Positions 1-11,658 of a DNA stretch of 64,000 nt are shown here, piece by piece. Source of the stretch: Flexamia atlantica (taxonomy: Eukaryota; Arthropoda; Insecta; Hemiptera; Cicadellidae); contig JAQJVK010000012.1 in the NCBI GenBank assembly GCA_035578135.1, forward strand, positions 14,196,721 to 14,260,720. Direction: 5' to 3'. How positions within the stretch are numbered: the first letter of the stretch is position 1; every line of letters starts with the position of its first letter. A program made the position numbers and the translations under genes. The notes beneath the pieces are model-generated. The model ran no database searches, was not told the origin of the DNA, and was given only the letters and a program-made list of their open reading frames with translations.

Positions 1-1081
1 TATTTAATTTCTATTCCTTACAGATCTCACAAATTCAAATATAAATATAAACATTAATAAATTTCAATAATTTATATCCAAACCTCATGTAGTTTACATT
101 TGTTCTTGTTATATATAACTACAAAACATTTTATGTACAAATTCTCAACAAATCATAAAAAGTAATTAGTAATTGCAATAGATTCAGTTTATTGCTCTTA
201 ATGTGCTATAGTAATCTTGTTTCTTGAAATCCAAATTAAATTGCAAGAATAATCAATTTTGCATAAAACTAGTGAATAATCACTAAGGGGCAGTTTGGGA
301 GCTCTAGCGCTAGTCTGAGCCTAAGAACCGGTTATATCCAGTATTTAGGCTGGGGTCCAAAAAATCGGTTTGGGAGCTCAGTATTAGTTGGTCTCGAGCC
401 TAATGGGCGCAGGGATAATCCCGCGCCTAACTTTTTTGGGCTTGGGAGTCAAGTAGACTTGGGCTCACGCCTAAGAGATAATCTATTTGGGTTTGGGAGT
501 CCAAGTTCAGGCCTAATAAATATTTTTTTGCCATCATAACTGGCGATTTTAGGCTCAAAAGTTAGACCTGCTAGGGGGCAGGTCTAAGTAAACATCATGT
601 CGGTTTTATCTAATTATCTTGATTATTAATTTCACTTTAACAAAACGATTTTTATATTTGGATTCGTCATTAAATTCTGAACAATTCAACTACCCTTAAG
701 TAATATTTAAAAAAATTTAGTTTTTGGTTCCTGATGTTCACATTGTACTAGAGATCGCATCGATTCTAAATCTAACCAAGGATTACTTTGCCTTAGTTAA
801 AATTTTGACTAAACATCGGTAATATCAAACAAATTGGCCATAAAAATTCGGGTATAGTAATTTATTTTCCGTTGATAAATAAATAAATACAATTTTGTAA
901 CTAAATATGGTGTATGATTTAGCTAGGACAAAAACAGCAAATACGCACAAAATTCACAACATTCCAATGATGAATTACTATTCATCAAAGCATATTTTGG
1001 ATCGTAAAAATTTTTGTTACGATACTTATCAGGGTTACAAAATATCGCGGCTTTTAACATCGTTAAACAAAGCAAGTAATA

Positions 1082-1500
1082 CAGGGTGTTTTAAACGTAA
1101 CCCATTTTTAAGATTGAATATTGCACATATAAATGTGAAATCAGTATTGTTTTATTAATACTTACATTTTATACAACATTATTTAAGTTTGATCACATTT
1201 AGCTTACATTATATGTGTTCAAACAATCCGTAATTGCATTTGTACAAAGTTTGTGCTCTCTCCATCAAATTCCTGAACACGTGTTGCAAGGTACGTCTTT
1301 GAATTTCTTGCATTAAATTTGTTTTGTTTGTTTTTTGGGGTGCTGAATGTCCTGTGAATTTTTTCTTAGGCCTTAATTTGTATGTATCCCCAAAGAAAAT
1401 TATATAGTGGGGACAAACCCGGGGATCTTGGGGGGGGGGGGGAATAATCCGTCATTGATGAAATAAAATTTTTGGGTTGTGTTTAAAAAAAAACACCCTG
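1082..1500. mobile_element. TA-flanked MITE nested in the Harbinger element
   Basis: Left end CAGGGTGTTTTAAAC and right end GTTTAAA...CACCCTG are inverted repeats. Both sides carry TA (1,080-1,081 and 1,501-1,502), as in Tc1/mariner-type insertions. It is 419 bp and non-coding, with a G-tract near 1,431-1,441. Confidence 0.65.
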
Positions 1501-1685
1501 TAACTTATGATTAAATTCCACTTTAAAGTCTGACGTTAATAGAAAAGTACACCTCTTTCGAGTGGAGATTTTGAGGTAAAATCATTCCAACAAAACTGCG
1601 CAGAAGCGTTGAGCAGTCATTATTAGTTGTTTCCGTTTTATAATACTCTGAAAGCCAGGTGCGGAATGTAGGGTGAGTTATGGAG

Positions 1686-1787
1686 CTTTTTTTTTTCAAT
1701 TATCGGATGTTTCAACACTAGTGCTTTTAAACAATCCACTTCTTGTTTGGTAAAATTTGGTGTACGCTTCCTCTCTGTATCAGCCAT
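1686..1787 (-). pseudogene. Myb/SANT-like DNA-binding domain fragment of a Harbinger element
   Basis: Minus-strand translation from the ATG at 1,787 gives MADTERKRTPNFTKQEVDCL and KALVLKHPIIEKKK. The pattern R-x-x-N-F-T-x-x-E with ALVxKHxxIIExKK resembles the start of the Myb/SANT-like domain (zeste/Harbinger Myb type). The match stops after about 34 residues where the domain should continue, and the frame runs into unrelated sequence, so it is a broken fragment. Confidence 0.5.
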
Positions 1788-2217
1788 GTTCTCTCGCACT
1801 GATTCAAAGTAGCAGTAAGAATTTGAAAAGCAAATGAAAAAGTAACAACACTTTTTAATGGGCACAATTGTTTAACGGAAAAAAAACATAAAAAAAACAA
1901 ATTAAGAACTACTAATTTCAAACTACTCTCACTTTGTCATCCACCTACCCCAACACTTCACAGAAAACTGATAATGAGGGCTGTAAACTCCCCTCATCAC
2001 GCACAACAAAATGGGGCGCTTTTGTTGTCATCGTCGATCAGGTGTTTCGCAGTTGCCGCCGCTAGCCACAAAACCAAAATTGCCTGCGATTCCCTGTCCA
2101 TCTAGCCACACTGCCTCTTAGTACCGACTAAAGATGATACCGAACTATTTCCACTTGGTCTTGAGCTACCAAGCCCGACTTTTGCTACAAGGACTAAAGC
2201 TCCCAAAATGCCCCTAA

Positions 2218-3389
2218 TATTTAAATAAATAAAAGTAATGAAATAAAGCAAAACTATAATTTTTTTGACAATACTTTTCTTGGAATAATTTGTTTGATGT
2301 TAACATTTTGGTATTATATTTTATAAATTTTGTATACCACTTTATAATTTAATGAAATGGTTTTACCAAAAGTGTGAATATTGAATATGTAGTTTATTAC
2401 CAGGTAGTGACAGTTGTTTTTCACCATGCTACGATGTAATCATCTGTTTTACAAATGTCATATGGTGGCTGAAACCAGCTCTTTTCTGCTGAGGTTCTAA
2501 AACTTTCAGCCCCAGGGCCAAAAGTCAGCTGATCATGTATTTGCTTAAAACAATGTGTGAACATCACATAACTATAATCACGATCACGAAATAAGGTGGG
2601 TGAGTTAGTGCGCTGCTGGCGAAAACTTTGTTTATTATTTGTTTGCGTAGTTAACCAAATTATATGATCATATGTTATAGTAAACACAAATTTACATGTA
2701 AAAGGCCCTGAAAAACGTAAACAAAGTTTTGACTGGTTAACAAAAACTTTTAATTCCGTAATTTCAGCTGAGGTTTGATGAGTTTACAGTTTTTGCCGCC
2801 CGTCCTATTTTGTGCACTCTACTTGTATACGGCATTCAATAGGTTCCCACGACAGGCTAGCCGTCATATGGTTTTCACGCAGTGTTTACTTCTTAACCAT
2901 GACAAAAGTTGAATCATCGCTCATAACCTCAAAGTTTTGTTTTCAAGAGCATCAACTAAATGATCGGATTTTCATGATATATAGGGTGAATTTTATTTTG
3001 TAGTGTGGTGAAAATTAGCGTTCACATCTTGGTTGAAAGGGTTTTGCAGCTTTCGATCGTTTCAAATTCTCCTCTTAGTCTCAAATTTAAAACATGATCT
3101 CAAGCCTACAAAACCTCATTTTTGGCCCTTGTTGTGAAATATACGATTAAAAGCCATCCTTACAACAATTAAACACAGTGCCATTCTTCATAAGGGTTTG
3201 TTGTTTTTAGTTTCACTTTGTAGGAGGCAAATAAAAACCTTGTGAACTGTTTTGTAGGCAAGGTTTTACTGGTTGTGAATTTAGTTTTTATTTGGAAATC
3301 CCATTTTTTCTTAAATTTCAATGCTTACTGTCCTCAATTTTCTTTCTATAATGTTGTATAATTTTTAACAAACAACTTTTCACACCTAG
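2218..3389. other. Intergenic stretch without recognised gene
   Basis: AT-rich DNA. An 88-codon minus-strand open stretch at 2,421-2,687 has a fairly protein-like composition (Gln, Arg and aromatic residues) but I recognise no family in it. Nothing else found. Confidence 0.5.
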
Positions 3390-3580
3390 GGCCGTTTGTA
3401 CCATTCTAGTTTATACTATATTTTCTTAATATTAACTTTAAACTGAAAATTAGCTACTTAGATAACACAGTATAAACCAAATAATGACAACAAATTCAAT
3501 CAGCTGATTTAACTTTAAATGAACTTAATCTTGATTATCTTAAATCTGGTTTAAACTAAAATCGTGCAAACGGCTCCTAA
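3390..3580. mobile_element. Short MITE, Harbinger-like ends
   Basis: The left end GGGCCGTTTGTACCATTCTA and the reverse complement of the right end, GAGCCGTTTGCACGATTTTA, are imperfect inverted repeats of about 28 bp. The element is about 190 bp and non-coding. The exact target duplication is unclear (CTA or CCTA on the left, CCTA on the right). Confidence 0.6.
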
Positions 3581-4723
3581 CAGTATACAGCCATTAAATC
3601 AGCATGAACAAACTTGAGAATGATCAAGTATATAAACATTATTTTAGTATTTTGAATTGGTCAAACCAAGTTGGAAATCACTTTTGCCTTCATATTCTTT
3701 ATTATTGAGGGATTACTGTTATCACATTATATGCGTTAATTAATTTAATTTATGGTCCTGGTTATAAAATATATGTAGATAAAAATATATTTTTTTAGTT
3801 ATAATAATCTGTAAAATGTTTTATGTATTAAAATATGTTGTATTTTTGTTTCTGTTATCTCTCCCCAGAATGAATAAAATTATTATTCTGAATTCTGCAA
3901 TGTATTGGACACATTTTGGTATTGAAATAATGACTTAATACTGAAAAATGTTGTACAGTAATAATTTGCCCAATTAGATGCCATTTATTGTAAATAAAAC
4001 CGAAAAAAGTGACAAGACAGACAGGTATTGTATCTGGCTTGAGAATTAGTCCTTATTTGAAGGTGGATTTTACAAATAGTAACCAGACAAACCATGAAGA
4101 CATGTACCCATTTCATTTAGAAGGTAAATGAAATATTTGATATTCAGTGAATGAATTTCACTGAGTCCAGGATTTCTGCAATGGTTTTTTTTAACGTTAG
4201 CCAACATTGAACAAAATGTCACCATTTTGCCTTGATTTTCAAGGCTCTAAAGTTAATACGAAGACATGAAAAAACACTCAAAATGATTATTAAAAGTAAG
4301 TGAAATCAATTGCTTAATATACAACCAACCTGGAGAGGTTTTCCAAACAATCTCATCATTGGTACTGTAATGGCAAAATTCCTTTTGACATATCGGCTGG
4401 ATAGAATACAGCCATTCCCTGCCAACTTTTGCAACTTTACACAGTATCAAGGACTTTAATCTAGATGCTGCTCTCAAACATTGTTCAAAATTACAATGTT
4501 TATGGATGGCTATAAGATATCTGTTTAAGATGATATATAATGAAAGTAGGCATTAATTCATCTCAATTACCTTTTTTTGGCAAATTTAGCAATTTTAAAG
4601 GAAGTATTATATTGCTGGATATGAGATCCAAAAAGTGTAGAATCTAGCCCATTCCAGAAACCAAGGAGTGTAGTGGTTTTGGCGGCAGTCAGCATTTATT
4701 AATCCATAACAGGTAACAAAATA
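3581..4723. other. Intergenic AT-rich stretch
   Basis: No gene, repeat ends or RNA gene recognised. Confidence 0.5.
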
Positions 4724-4731
4724 CTAATTAG

Positions 4732-6075
4732 TAGGGGTGTGCGAATAGTGATTTTTGAACTCGAGCCGAGCCGAGCCGAGCTTTTTCAAAAGTTTTCGAG
4801 CTCGAGCTTTTTCGAGCCGAGCTTTTTAACAACCACAAAATTATGGAGCTTGATTTTAATTTTAAAAGATACAATAGACTCATGTTTGCATCCCTTAAGT
4901 TAACATCAGCTTAAAACTAGAAAGCTTATCTCCAAAACAAGTTAATGATCTGATAGGTTCATCAATATTTTGTATTATGTTACATAAAATTGATCAAACT
5001 GGCTCAAAAAATAGTTTATGTAGAAAAATAACCAATTTAAAATCTAAATTTATAATTTAACTCCCCAATTATTCCACAATAGTTTCACTTAAAAAAAATA
5101 GTTAAACTTACATAATCATTCTAGTTACATACTGCAACATTTCTTTCAAGAGTAGAAATGAGTTAATTGGAAAGGTTTTAAAATGGTTGTATCTTAAAAA
5201 AATAACATATTTACATTTAGTCAAACTCAAACACATGATTGATTTTCTTAATGTTCACAAAATAAAGATGACTACAAATAGCAGTCCCAATTGTAGCATA
5301 ATATTGATGGTTAAATTATTTCAGAATATGAATGAATAATATAAAAATAATTATTGTCATCCTAAAATTGATTGCATTCCTAACTTTTTGTGGAGAAGTA
5401 ACGTGGGTTAAGATAATCAGGAAGAAGAAAGAATCAGAAATTAGGACGGAATAGAGAGAAAGAAAGAATCAGCTACCTCTCTCACACTCCTTATCAGTGG
5501 CCAGGGAGGGGGGGGGGGTGGAGGTTGTTTACAAAAACTCTGTCCCGGTTTTTTGTCATTGTCTGACTCAGTGCGAGCTGCGTGAGTTAATTAAGAGATA
5601 AGGAATCCTTGCTACAAAATCCGAAAATACAAACTACATGTCATACAATTATAAATTACGGCTTATATTTTTTGCCTAATTTTTATAAATAAAATGAAAC
5701 CAAAATGAAGCTTGTACGATATACCGTTAAAGAGATAAGCCATGAAAACAATAGACTTTCTTGCTGTATTTTTCTCTCCAAGGTCAACTAAATATAGCTC
5801 CGCTTTCCGTCTAAATGGAGATGATATTTCTTGTTACCTGTCAATGTCCTTTCCTTATCACTAGAGAATATGTTTTGTTTGTATTTTTTGTGGGGGGGAA
5901 ACGCTCTTCCGTTTGCCGTGTCCAAAAATAGATCGCAATAATTATCTTTCCGATAAGAACTCTCTTATCAAAAGCTCGGCTCGAGTGTCGAGCTTTTTTG
6001 AAAAAAGTCGAGCCGAGCCGAATACTGAAAAGCTCGACCTAAAAGCTCGACCGGTCGAATACTCGCACACCCCTA
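4732..6075. mobile_element. hAT-type non-autonomous element with 8-bp target duplication
   Basis: The ends are TAGGGGTGTGCGAATA and its complement (...TACTCGCACACCCCTA). Both sides carry CTAATTAG (4,724-4,731 and 6,076-6,083), a perfect 8-bp duplication as made by hAT transposases. Subterminal blocks of CGAGCC/GCTCGG repeats (4,760-4,820 and 5,970-6,060) lie inside both ends in opposite orientation and may be transposase binding sites. The 1,344-bp interior shows no transposase. Confidence 0.85.
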
Positions 6076-6083
6076 CTAATTAG

Positions 6084-6824
6084 TAAAATTACATAGAATG
6101 TTTGATTGCATGATTGTTCCCAAACTTCATTGGTTTACATATTTGTTTTGTTAATACAACAATTTTTTGTAATTGATCAACTTTAAGGTTTGAATAAAAT
6201 ACATACAAATTTCGGAAAATAATTTAAAATTTTAGTTATACATGTAACGTTAAAAGCCTCATTTGAATACTCTGAAATATTTTTATTTTTTATACAATCT
6301 CCCCTACACAATACCCACATTTTTTCAATTTGCTTTATTTTAGTCCATCAATGGTTGAATGACAGTTTTTCCTTTAAAATACTGAATGAAGCATTTTATT
6401 TTGGCCAGAAATTCATAAATAGGCTTAGATCCAGACAGTGATAAAAATTATTACCTTTTCAATATCCTGTTCCTTTTGGCTTTCTGCTACTTACGTTTTG
6501 TGGTGACAGCCACATATTCAGGACCTGGGGCCCTTGCCCGAAAAAATCATAGATTTTCGAGGCTTGGAACAGCACGTTTATCCAGGCTTACGAAACAAAT
6601 TCCCTAAGAATTAAGTTTTAAAACAAACATTCATGCATGTTTTAGGAATTTTACCTAATGGCTAAGTTTTTAAAACGTATTAAATTAAAACCAAAGAAGG
6701 AATAACAGAATCACAAACACTAACTAATCACTAACACTAGTCAGTGTGGCCTCGGCTTGTCGCTGGGCTTAGCCAAGGGCCCAACTGTGGCTTAGCTTGC
6801 CATTGTTGGCCTACTTATCCTATA
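6084..6824. other. Intergenic stretch without recognised gene
   Basis: AT-rich, with GC-richer patches (GGGGCCCTTGCCC near 6,527 and GGGCCCAACTG near 6,776) that suggest old MITE ends. I cannot define an element. Confidence 0.4.
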
Positions 6825-7186
6825 CTAGGGGCCCCATGCGCAAATTGCGCATTTTAAAATTATTATTTTTGTTTCTTGAGAAACTCGCCTACGATAAGAA
6901 GAAGCAGGAGAAATATTTACTAAACAGGCGAACACTATGATGGATATTAAAACTTAAATACCCAAACTCACTTCAAAGCCTGCAAAAACTCTCCTGTTTG
7001 TTCATATATGTGTTTTTGATTTTTCAAGTTTTCTGCGCGCCAATAAAGCTTTGAACTCGCCGTTATTACTCAAGTTAACCTTTCAAGAGTAATTTAAAGG
7101 TCTCACACAAACAAATAAAAGCTTAGCTGAAAAACACACACACATTGTTCATCACCTTAGCATTAGGTATTTTAATTTGTCTTCTG

Positions 7187-7410
7187 GCACAACAGTGGTA
7201 TACTGGAAGTTTTTGTTTGCGTATTCATGTCCTAACATCTTCTTTAAGTTGCTTCAAGTAGATAGGTGGTGCAGTGTCCCTCTGATGTTCTATCAGTCTT
7301 TGTCTCTCGGCAGTTCTCTGTTCTTGACGAAGGTTACGTATGTTTTTCGCTAATCTCATCGACTCGGTTTTCTCTTGCCTTCCACTTCTTTCTGCACCAT
7401 TAAGAATGAT
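7187..7410 (-). pseudogene. Remnant of a Helitron ORF N-terminal region (tentative)
   Basis: Minus-strand translation gives an open stretch with KTESMRLAKNIRNLRQEQ and TAERQRLIEHQRDTAPPIY before a stop. The Arg/Gln/Glu-rich helical character resembles the N-terminal part of Helitron Rep-helicase ORFs, and it lies inside a Helitron in the right orientation. No Rep or helicase motif is visible, so the assignment rests mainly on context. Confidence 0.35.
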
Positions 7411-8279
7411 TTTCCTACTTCAGTTATTCTACAATTGCCAAAACAGTGTCTCATTTAAGAATTAGTTTTCATCAAATGAATCAAATCTTGTAGACTTACT
7501 ATTTTTGTTTACAATCTGACTTAGGTTAAAAATCGATCTAAAGGTAATCAGCTGTTAAATTACAATCACATTTTAAAACCATTTTAACGCAAGTTGCTCA
7601 GCACTGGAGCGTTGAAAGCGCCCTCTAGAAATAAATCAAAGGCTTGGGGGTCGAAGCCGTAAAAGAAGTGCCAATTTTAATTATCAGTCGCCGGTGCGCT
7701 ACATTATAAGCTTTAAAATGACACCTCAATCGTCAAAATCGGTTAAGTAGGATGGCTGAAAAAGGGATCTAACAGAAAAAAACCTTATTGTATTAAGTAT
7801 CTATATATTAATACGCAAGCGGTTTTCTTTTCACAGTCCAACCGCAATAACGGCTGGACGGATTTTAACGTTTGAGGTGTCAAATTAAAGGGATTGTTAT
7901 GTAGATTTGTCATCAAGTCTCAGAATTTTAAAAAAGGGCGTCACTAAAGTACAGTAAAGGGCTAAAGTTACGGAACAGTAGCGCTATTAATGGTCATTGA
8001 AGCAAGCTCAGTTTACTTTGTTTATAAACCACAGACTGCAGCAATTATAATTATTTTTTTTGAAAAGAGCAGTTTAATATTTACAGCTGGTTTGGCTTTG
8101 GTTTCTACAGTTTTCTTTTTTAAACGATTAAATATCCTAATTTACGTTACGTTATGAAGTTTTGAAAGCTCTTAAACTTCGCAGTTCCCAATTTTACAAT
8201 GTAGTTTACGATATATCATAGTGTTTTTTGAAGTTATATTAACCTGAGCAAATCTATTTTTGGATTTGGTGCATTTATA

Positions 8280-8369
8280 ATGTTACCAATAAGAAGAAGA
8301 CGAACATTGACTGGTCGGAGGAGTCGGAAAGAATACGATCGCAACCGCAGGCCTCACCCTCCCATGTAA
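8280..8369 (+). pseudogene. Basic N-terminal scrap of the nested Helitron's ORF
   Basis: ATG at 8,280 opens a 29-codon frame (MLPIRRRRTLTGRRSRKEYD and nine more residues, then TAA). The Arg-rich start fits the N-terminus of Helitron Rep-helicase proteins, and it lies upstream of the helicase scrap within the same element. Assignment is by context. Confidence 0.4.
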
Positions 8370-8580
8370 CATTTGATGCTTCTTCCAACCTCAAACCAAT
8401 GAACTAAAAATGCTTTCATTGTGGTGGGTTGCATTTCAAGAATGAAAAGACTGGTAGAGATAATGCGTCGTTTACGCGTTTTTGCCACAAAGGAAAGGTT
8501 GCCTAAAGACAGCCGTTCCCTACAATATCTGTTTTGGCGATAATTATCAATAAGGTGCAGAGGCAATCCCTAAACAAAGA

Positions 8581-8661
8581 AAGTCATTGCTCACGGCGCC
8601 AGTGTTTGCTCTCGATCAGCTACATGTTGCTGTAAGCAGAGCTTTATCTTTTGCCGTGTAA
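8581..8661 (+). pseudogene. Helitron helicase C-terminal remnant
   Basis: Translation from 8,599 reads PVFALDQLHVAVSRALSFAV then TAA. This matches the last helicase motif of Helitron proteins (usual form PVFxHGQLYVALSRV). His-Gly is replaced by Leu-Asp and the Rep and other helicase motifs are missing, so it is a dead fragment. It confirms the Helitron call and the plus orientation. Confidence 0.7.
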
Positions 8662-8914
8662 GAATATACATTAAAAAAAGAGGACATGGGGAAATGAAGG
8701 TGTCCCTTAAAAATCGTTTACATTTACCGGAAACTCCTGCAGTAGATCAAATTAACATTAATGGGTGGCGGGTTTCAGTAGTTAAGCCATAATTTTCTTA
8801 ATGAATTTAGCCCTTTGATTAAACTTTAAAAGTAAATGAGTAGGCTGATTTTTCTTCATTCTTTTACTATATGACTTTTGCTCGATTTCGAGCTACGTGT
8901 TATCTAGTATAGAT

Positions 8915-11658
8915 ATTATCGTGCTTGCATGCTTGTATGCTTGCTTGCTCAATTATCTCTAAAACGATTCCGAGGATTTCCTTCAAACTCTGGAAATAAG
9001 TAATTTATGACTAAAAAACATCTTTTATGCAGATTACTTGGCCAGAGAAAATCTAATAACCTAATTGACCTAATCTAATTGGCCTTGTGGGTTGCCGTGA
9101 TAGCAACGGAAATAGGCCTAAACAAGGAAAGTGTAAACAAATGAAGTAATCATAACACTGTTTGGAATCTACAGCCGTCAAGGGAAAATACAGCAAATGG
9201 GATGAATAAGAGTCCATGGAGCAATAAAAAAGGTTTCGATTTATCAATTTTATGACATTGAAATATTTTATAGTAACTGGATGAACTGGTAAACATGAAA
9301 TAACACCGAGCAAGGCTCGGTCCACCAGGTACTTTAAATAAGGGTAAATGAGTCTTGCTGTTCAAAAAGTTGAAAAAAGACATGAGTGTCTTCATGTATT
9401 ACTATAGACCGATTTTCTTAATGGGACCACTTTTTGAAACACTGTGCGGGAGAGATGGAGAATCTTGTGAGGAGAAGTGTTAACAAAAAAAAAATTTTAA
9501 ATTTTCTGTTTTCTGTTTCTGTATGCACGACAACATAATGATTTCCTGTATTCGTAATTTTCTTTCATCCTCTGATCTAAATAAGAAACCAACAGATTGT
9601 TTACAGCTGTCTTTTGAATAGTAGGAAAAAGAAACTGTTGCAACCGGTAAATCAACAGTTACCATTAAAACATATGTATTTAAGTAGCGGTTGCATACGA
9701 AAAATGATAAGTTCCTCTGAGCCGACCCGTAGATTGAAGGGGAAAGGAGAACGACCGGAGGGGTTTTACCTCCCCTACATGCGCGGAAATTTTCTGCGCA
9801 TGGTCCAGTCAAGAAAATTTAAGAGCAATTTCTTTGGCTCTCACGGCAGGGCCGAAACTAAAGGGTGTATGCACGGGGTACCTGTTCTGCTGTTCCGGGC
9901 GGTCGATTTTAGGGGGCATCAAAAAAAGAAGAAAAAATGCAATAATTATTAAAGAACTCTGAAAATTTTATAGAAATCCAGTGTCATAGTTTCAGATCTT
10001 AATTACTTTTTATCCTAAAAATAAAGTTCTATTATTTGTGGGTCAGATGGGCAGATGGAGTGGAAAAGTACAGAAAAATAGCCACCTCAAAGTTTAAGGA
10101 TCAATTTGTACATGCACAATCCATCTCCCTTATAGGCTATACTTAAGCCACTATCCGTTCAAATAGTGTAATTTCAGGCAATCTTTCAAACAACATAATG
10201 TGTATAACGAAACACGGACCCCCCAGATTACTACTTTACATTTTGTAGACAATGAAATTAAACCTCTTATTTTTGTTAAATGTTCTAACCTCAAAATTGA
10301 TATCGGGTCGACTTTTATTGTCATCAAGACACTCGTAAAAAATTGAATTTTTTGAGGAACAGGACTACGTCTCCCTATTTTTATTCGTCGTTGAAAATGC
10401 TATGTATTTAAAAAAATTTCACAAAATAGATTTTTATCTCCTATGAAAAATAAAACAGAAATATGACTCCTAATTTATGTAAGCTTAGAACTAATACATT
10501 TTTCCAAATTTTCAATCATGTTGAAAGCATTAGGTGAATTTGAGGTGTAATTAATAAACGTAAAAAGGGTTTGGTTTTCTGAAAAGTTTCCTTTAAATTT
10601 GGGTTGTTTAAATTATGTCATGTCACTATCCACAAAAAATTGAGTAAATATTTTTAATATTTGGGAACAGGGAGGCGGCAGATTTGGCTTCGCCTCCCTA
10701 ACAAATCTAGTTCCGGTTCCGGCCTTCCCGGTTCCGGTTCTTAAGTTGATGCGCACGCACCTCGTCACAGTTTGGAACAGATTATGACCGATATCGTCCG
10801 AGGCAGCGACCGGTGATCGGCGAAAAGCCACTAAAGGCCGTCTCAACATAAGTTGAGGCAGGCTACCTGACCGTAGCGTCACCGGATCGAGCCGTGGCGT
10901 CGTCGCGTTTTCGCCCGTCGCCGTGTCGCCCGATGAAGCGATTTGCCGTCGTCACCGATATTTCAGTCACCGTATTTTCAAGCCTCTAGTCACCGATATC
11001 AGAATATCACATATTCCTATATGGAAAGCACATAAGGTTATTCAAATTTAGTTGGTTTGATTTTGAGAAGCGACATAAAGTTGTTTTTGGGTTTTGTGGG
11101 TCCTCTGCCCTCTAGTATATATTGTATATATTTGATAACTGAACAAAATTACCATTTTATCTAGTGTAAATTGGATGCCCAAGGGGGGCTATAGCCTCTC
11201 TCTGGATCCGCCACTGAACACGAACATATATACAAGAATGATACAAGACTAGGCCTACCAATCAATTAAAAACATAGGGAATTAAAAGGCTCTGCTTTGT
11301 TTTTATTAAAATTGTGGTGCTGATAGTGCTGATGCTTGAGAAAAAAACCCATAATTAATTGTTTACTTTTTAATTTGTATGATTCCTTAATTTAGGGGCT
11401 TATAATGAGAACCTCTACAAGCCACGCAAATAACATTAATTTAAATGGCCAATATACGAGAGTGGTTTGTGGTTTTATTTTTCTTTCAGAATTCTGTTTG
11501 TCCTGTAGATCTTGAGCTACTATTTATCATATGTTCACAAATTCTGAAACATTAATGTTTGTAAACAATTACCAATGGGGAGCAAGTTACCAGTTTCAGA
11601 GAGAAGGTTGTTTTAAATTTGTAGTGATATTTGAACGTAAAGATAAAACCATATCGGC
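8915..11658. other. Region upstream of the rhomboid gene, no gene recognised
   Basis: Mostly AT-rich, with a hAT-like left end (CAGGGCCGAAAC, about 9,848) whose partner I cannot find. About 10,660-10,990 is a GC-richer block with GTCACCGATAT-like phrases. A hAT-like right end CTGGATCCGCCACTG lies at 11,202-11,216, also without a visible partner. The overlapping open stretches at 9,480-9,952 do not look like protein. The rhomboid promoter should lie near 11,400-11,650 but no clear TATA or initiator stands out. Confidence 0.45.
11202..11216 (-). repeat. Terminal inverted repeat of a hAT-like MITE (one end only)
   Basis: On the minus strand it reads CAGTGGCGGATCCAG followed by a G/C-rich run, a common hAT-type MITE end. 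The opposite end was not found upstream. Confidence 0.4.

Larger units (their letters stand above)
287..2214. mobile_element. Degraded PIF/Harbinger-type DNA transposon
   Basis: The left end is GGGGCAGTTTGGGAGCTCTAG; the reverse complement of the right end is GGGGCATTTTGGGAGCTTTAG. Both are flanked by TAA (284-286 and 2,215-2,217), a 3-bp duplication typical of PIF/Harbinger. The inside carries a minus-strand Myb/SANT-like remnant, which Harbinger elements encode beside their transposase. No transposase is recognisable. The 290-600 part repeats phrases such as TTTGGGAGTC. A second small element is nested at 1,082-1,500. Confidence 0.8.
7800..8907 (+). mobile_element. Plus-strand Helitron nested in another Helitron
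   Basis: Starts A|TCTATATATTAATACGCAAG at 7,800 and ends with a hairpin (GCTCGATTTCGAGC, 8,880-8,893), ten bases, then CTAG|T at 8,904-8,907. These are Helitron ends with A/T target flanks and no duplication. Related heads lie at 54,409 and 28,674 in this window. The inside keeps a 29-codon basic ORF start (8,280) and a helicase C-terminal scrap (8,599-8,661), so it is a deletion derivative of an autonomous element. Confidence 0.85.
6825..8913 (-). mobile_element. Minus-strand Helitron, split by a second Helitron
   Basis: Read on the minus strand, the 3' end has a hairpin (GCGCAATTTGCGC, about 6,838-6,850) followed by CTAG at 6,828-6,825 and a host T, the Helitron tail signature. If the nested element (7,800-8,907) is removed, the 5' head reads A|TCTATATACTTAATAC on the minus strand (TC at 8,913-8,912), close to the head of the nested element. 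Near the head is the shared phrase GAGGTGTCATTTTAAAG. Minus-strand coding scraps at about 7,200-7,400 resemble the basic N-terminal region of Helitron proteins. Heavily deleted. Confidence 0.75.

Noticed and set aside
9480..9952. Overlapping 110-codon ORFs on both strands
   Set aside because: No protein-like pattern; the plus ORF runs into a hAT-like MITE end.
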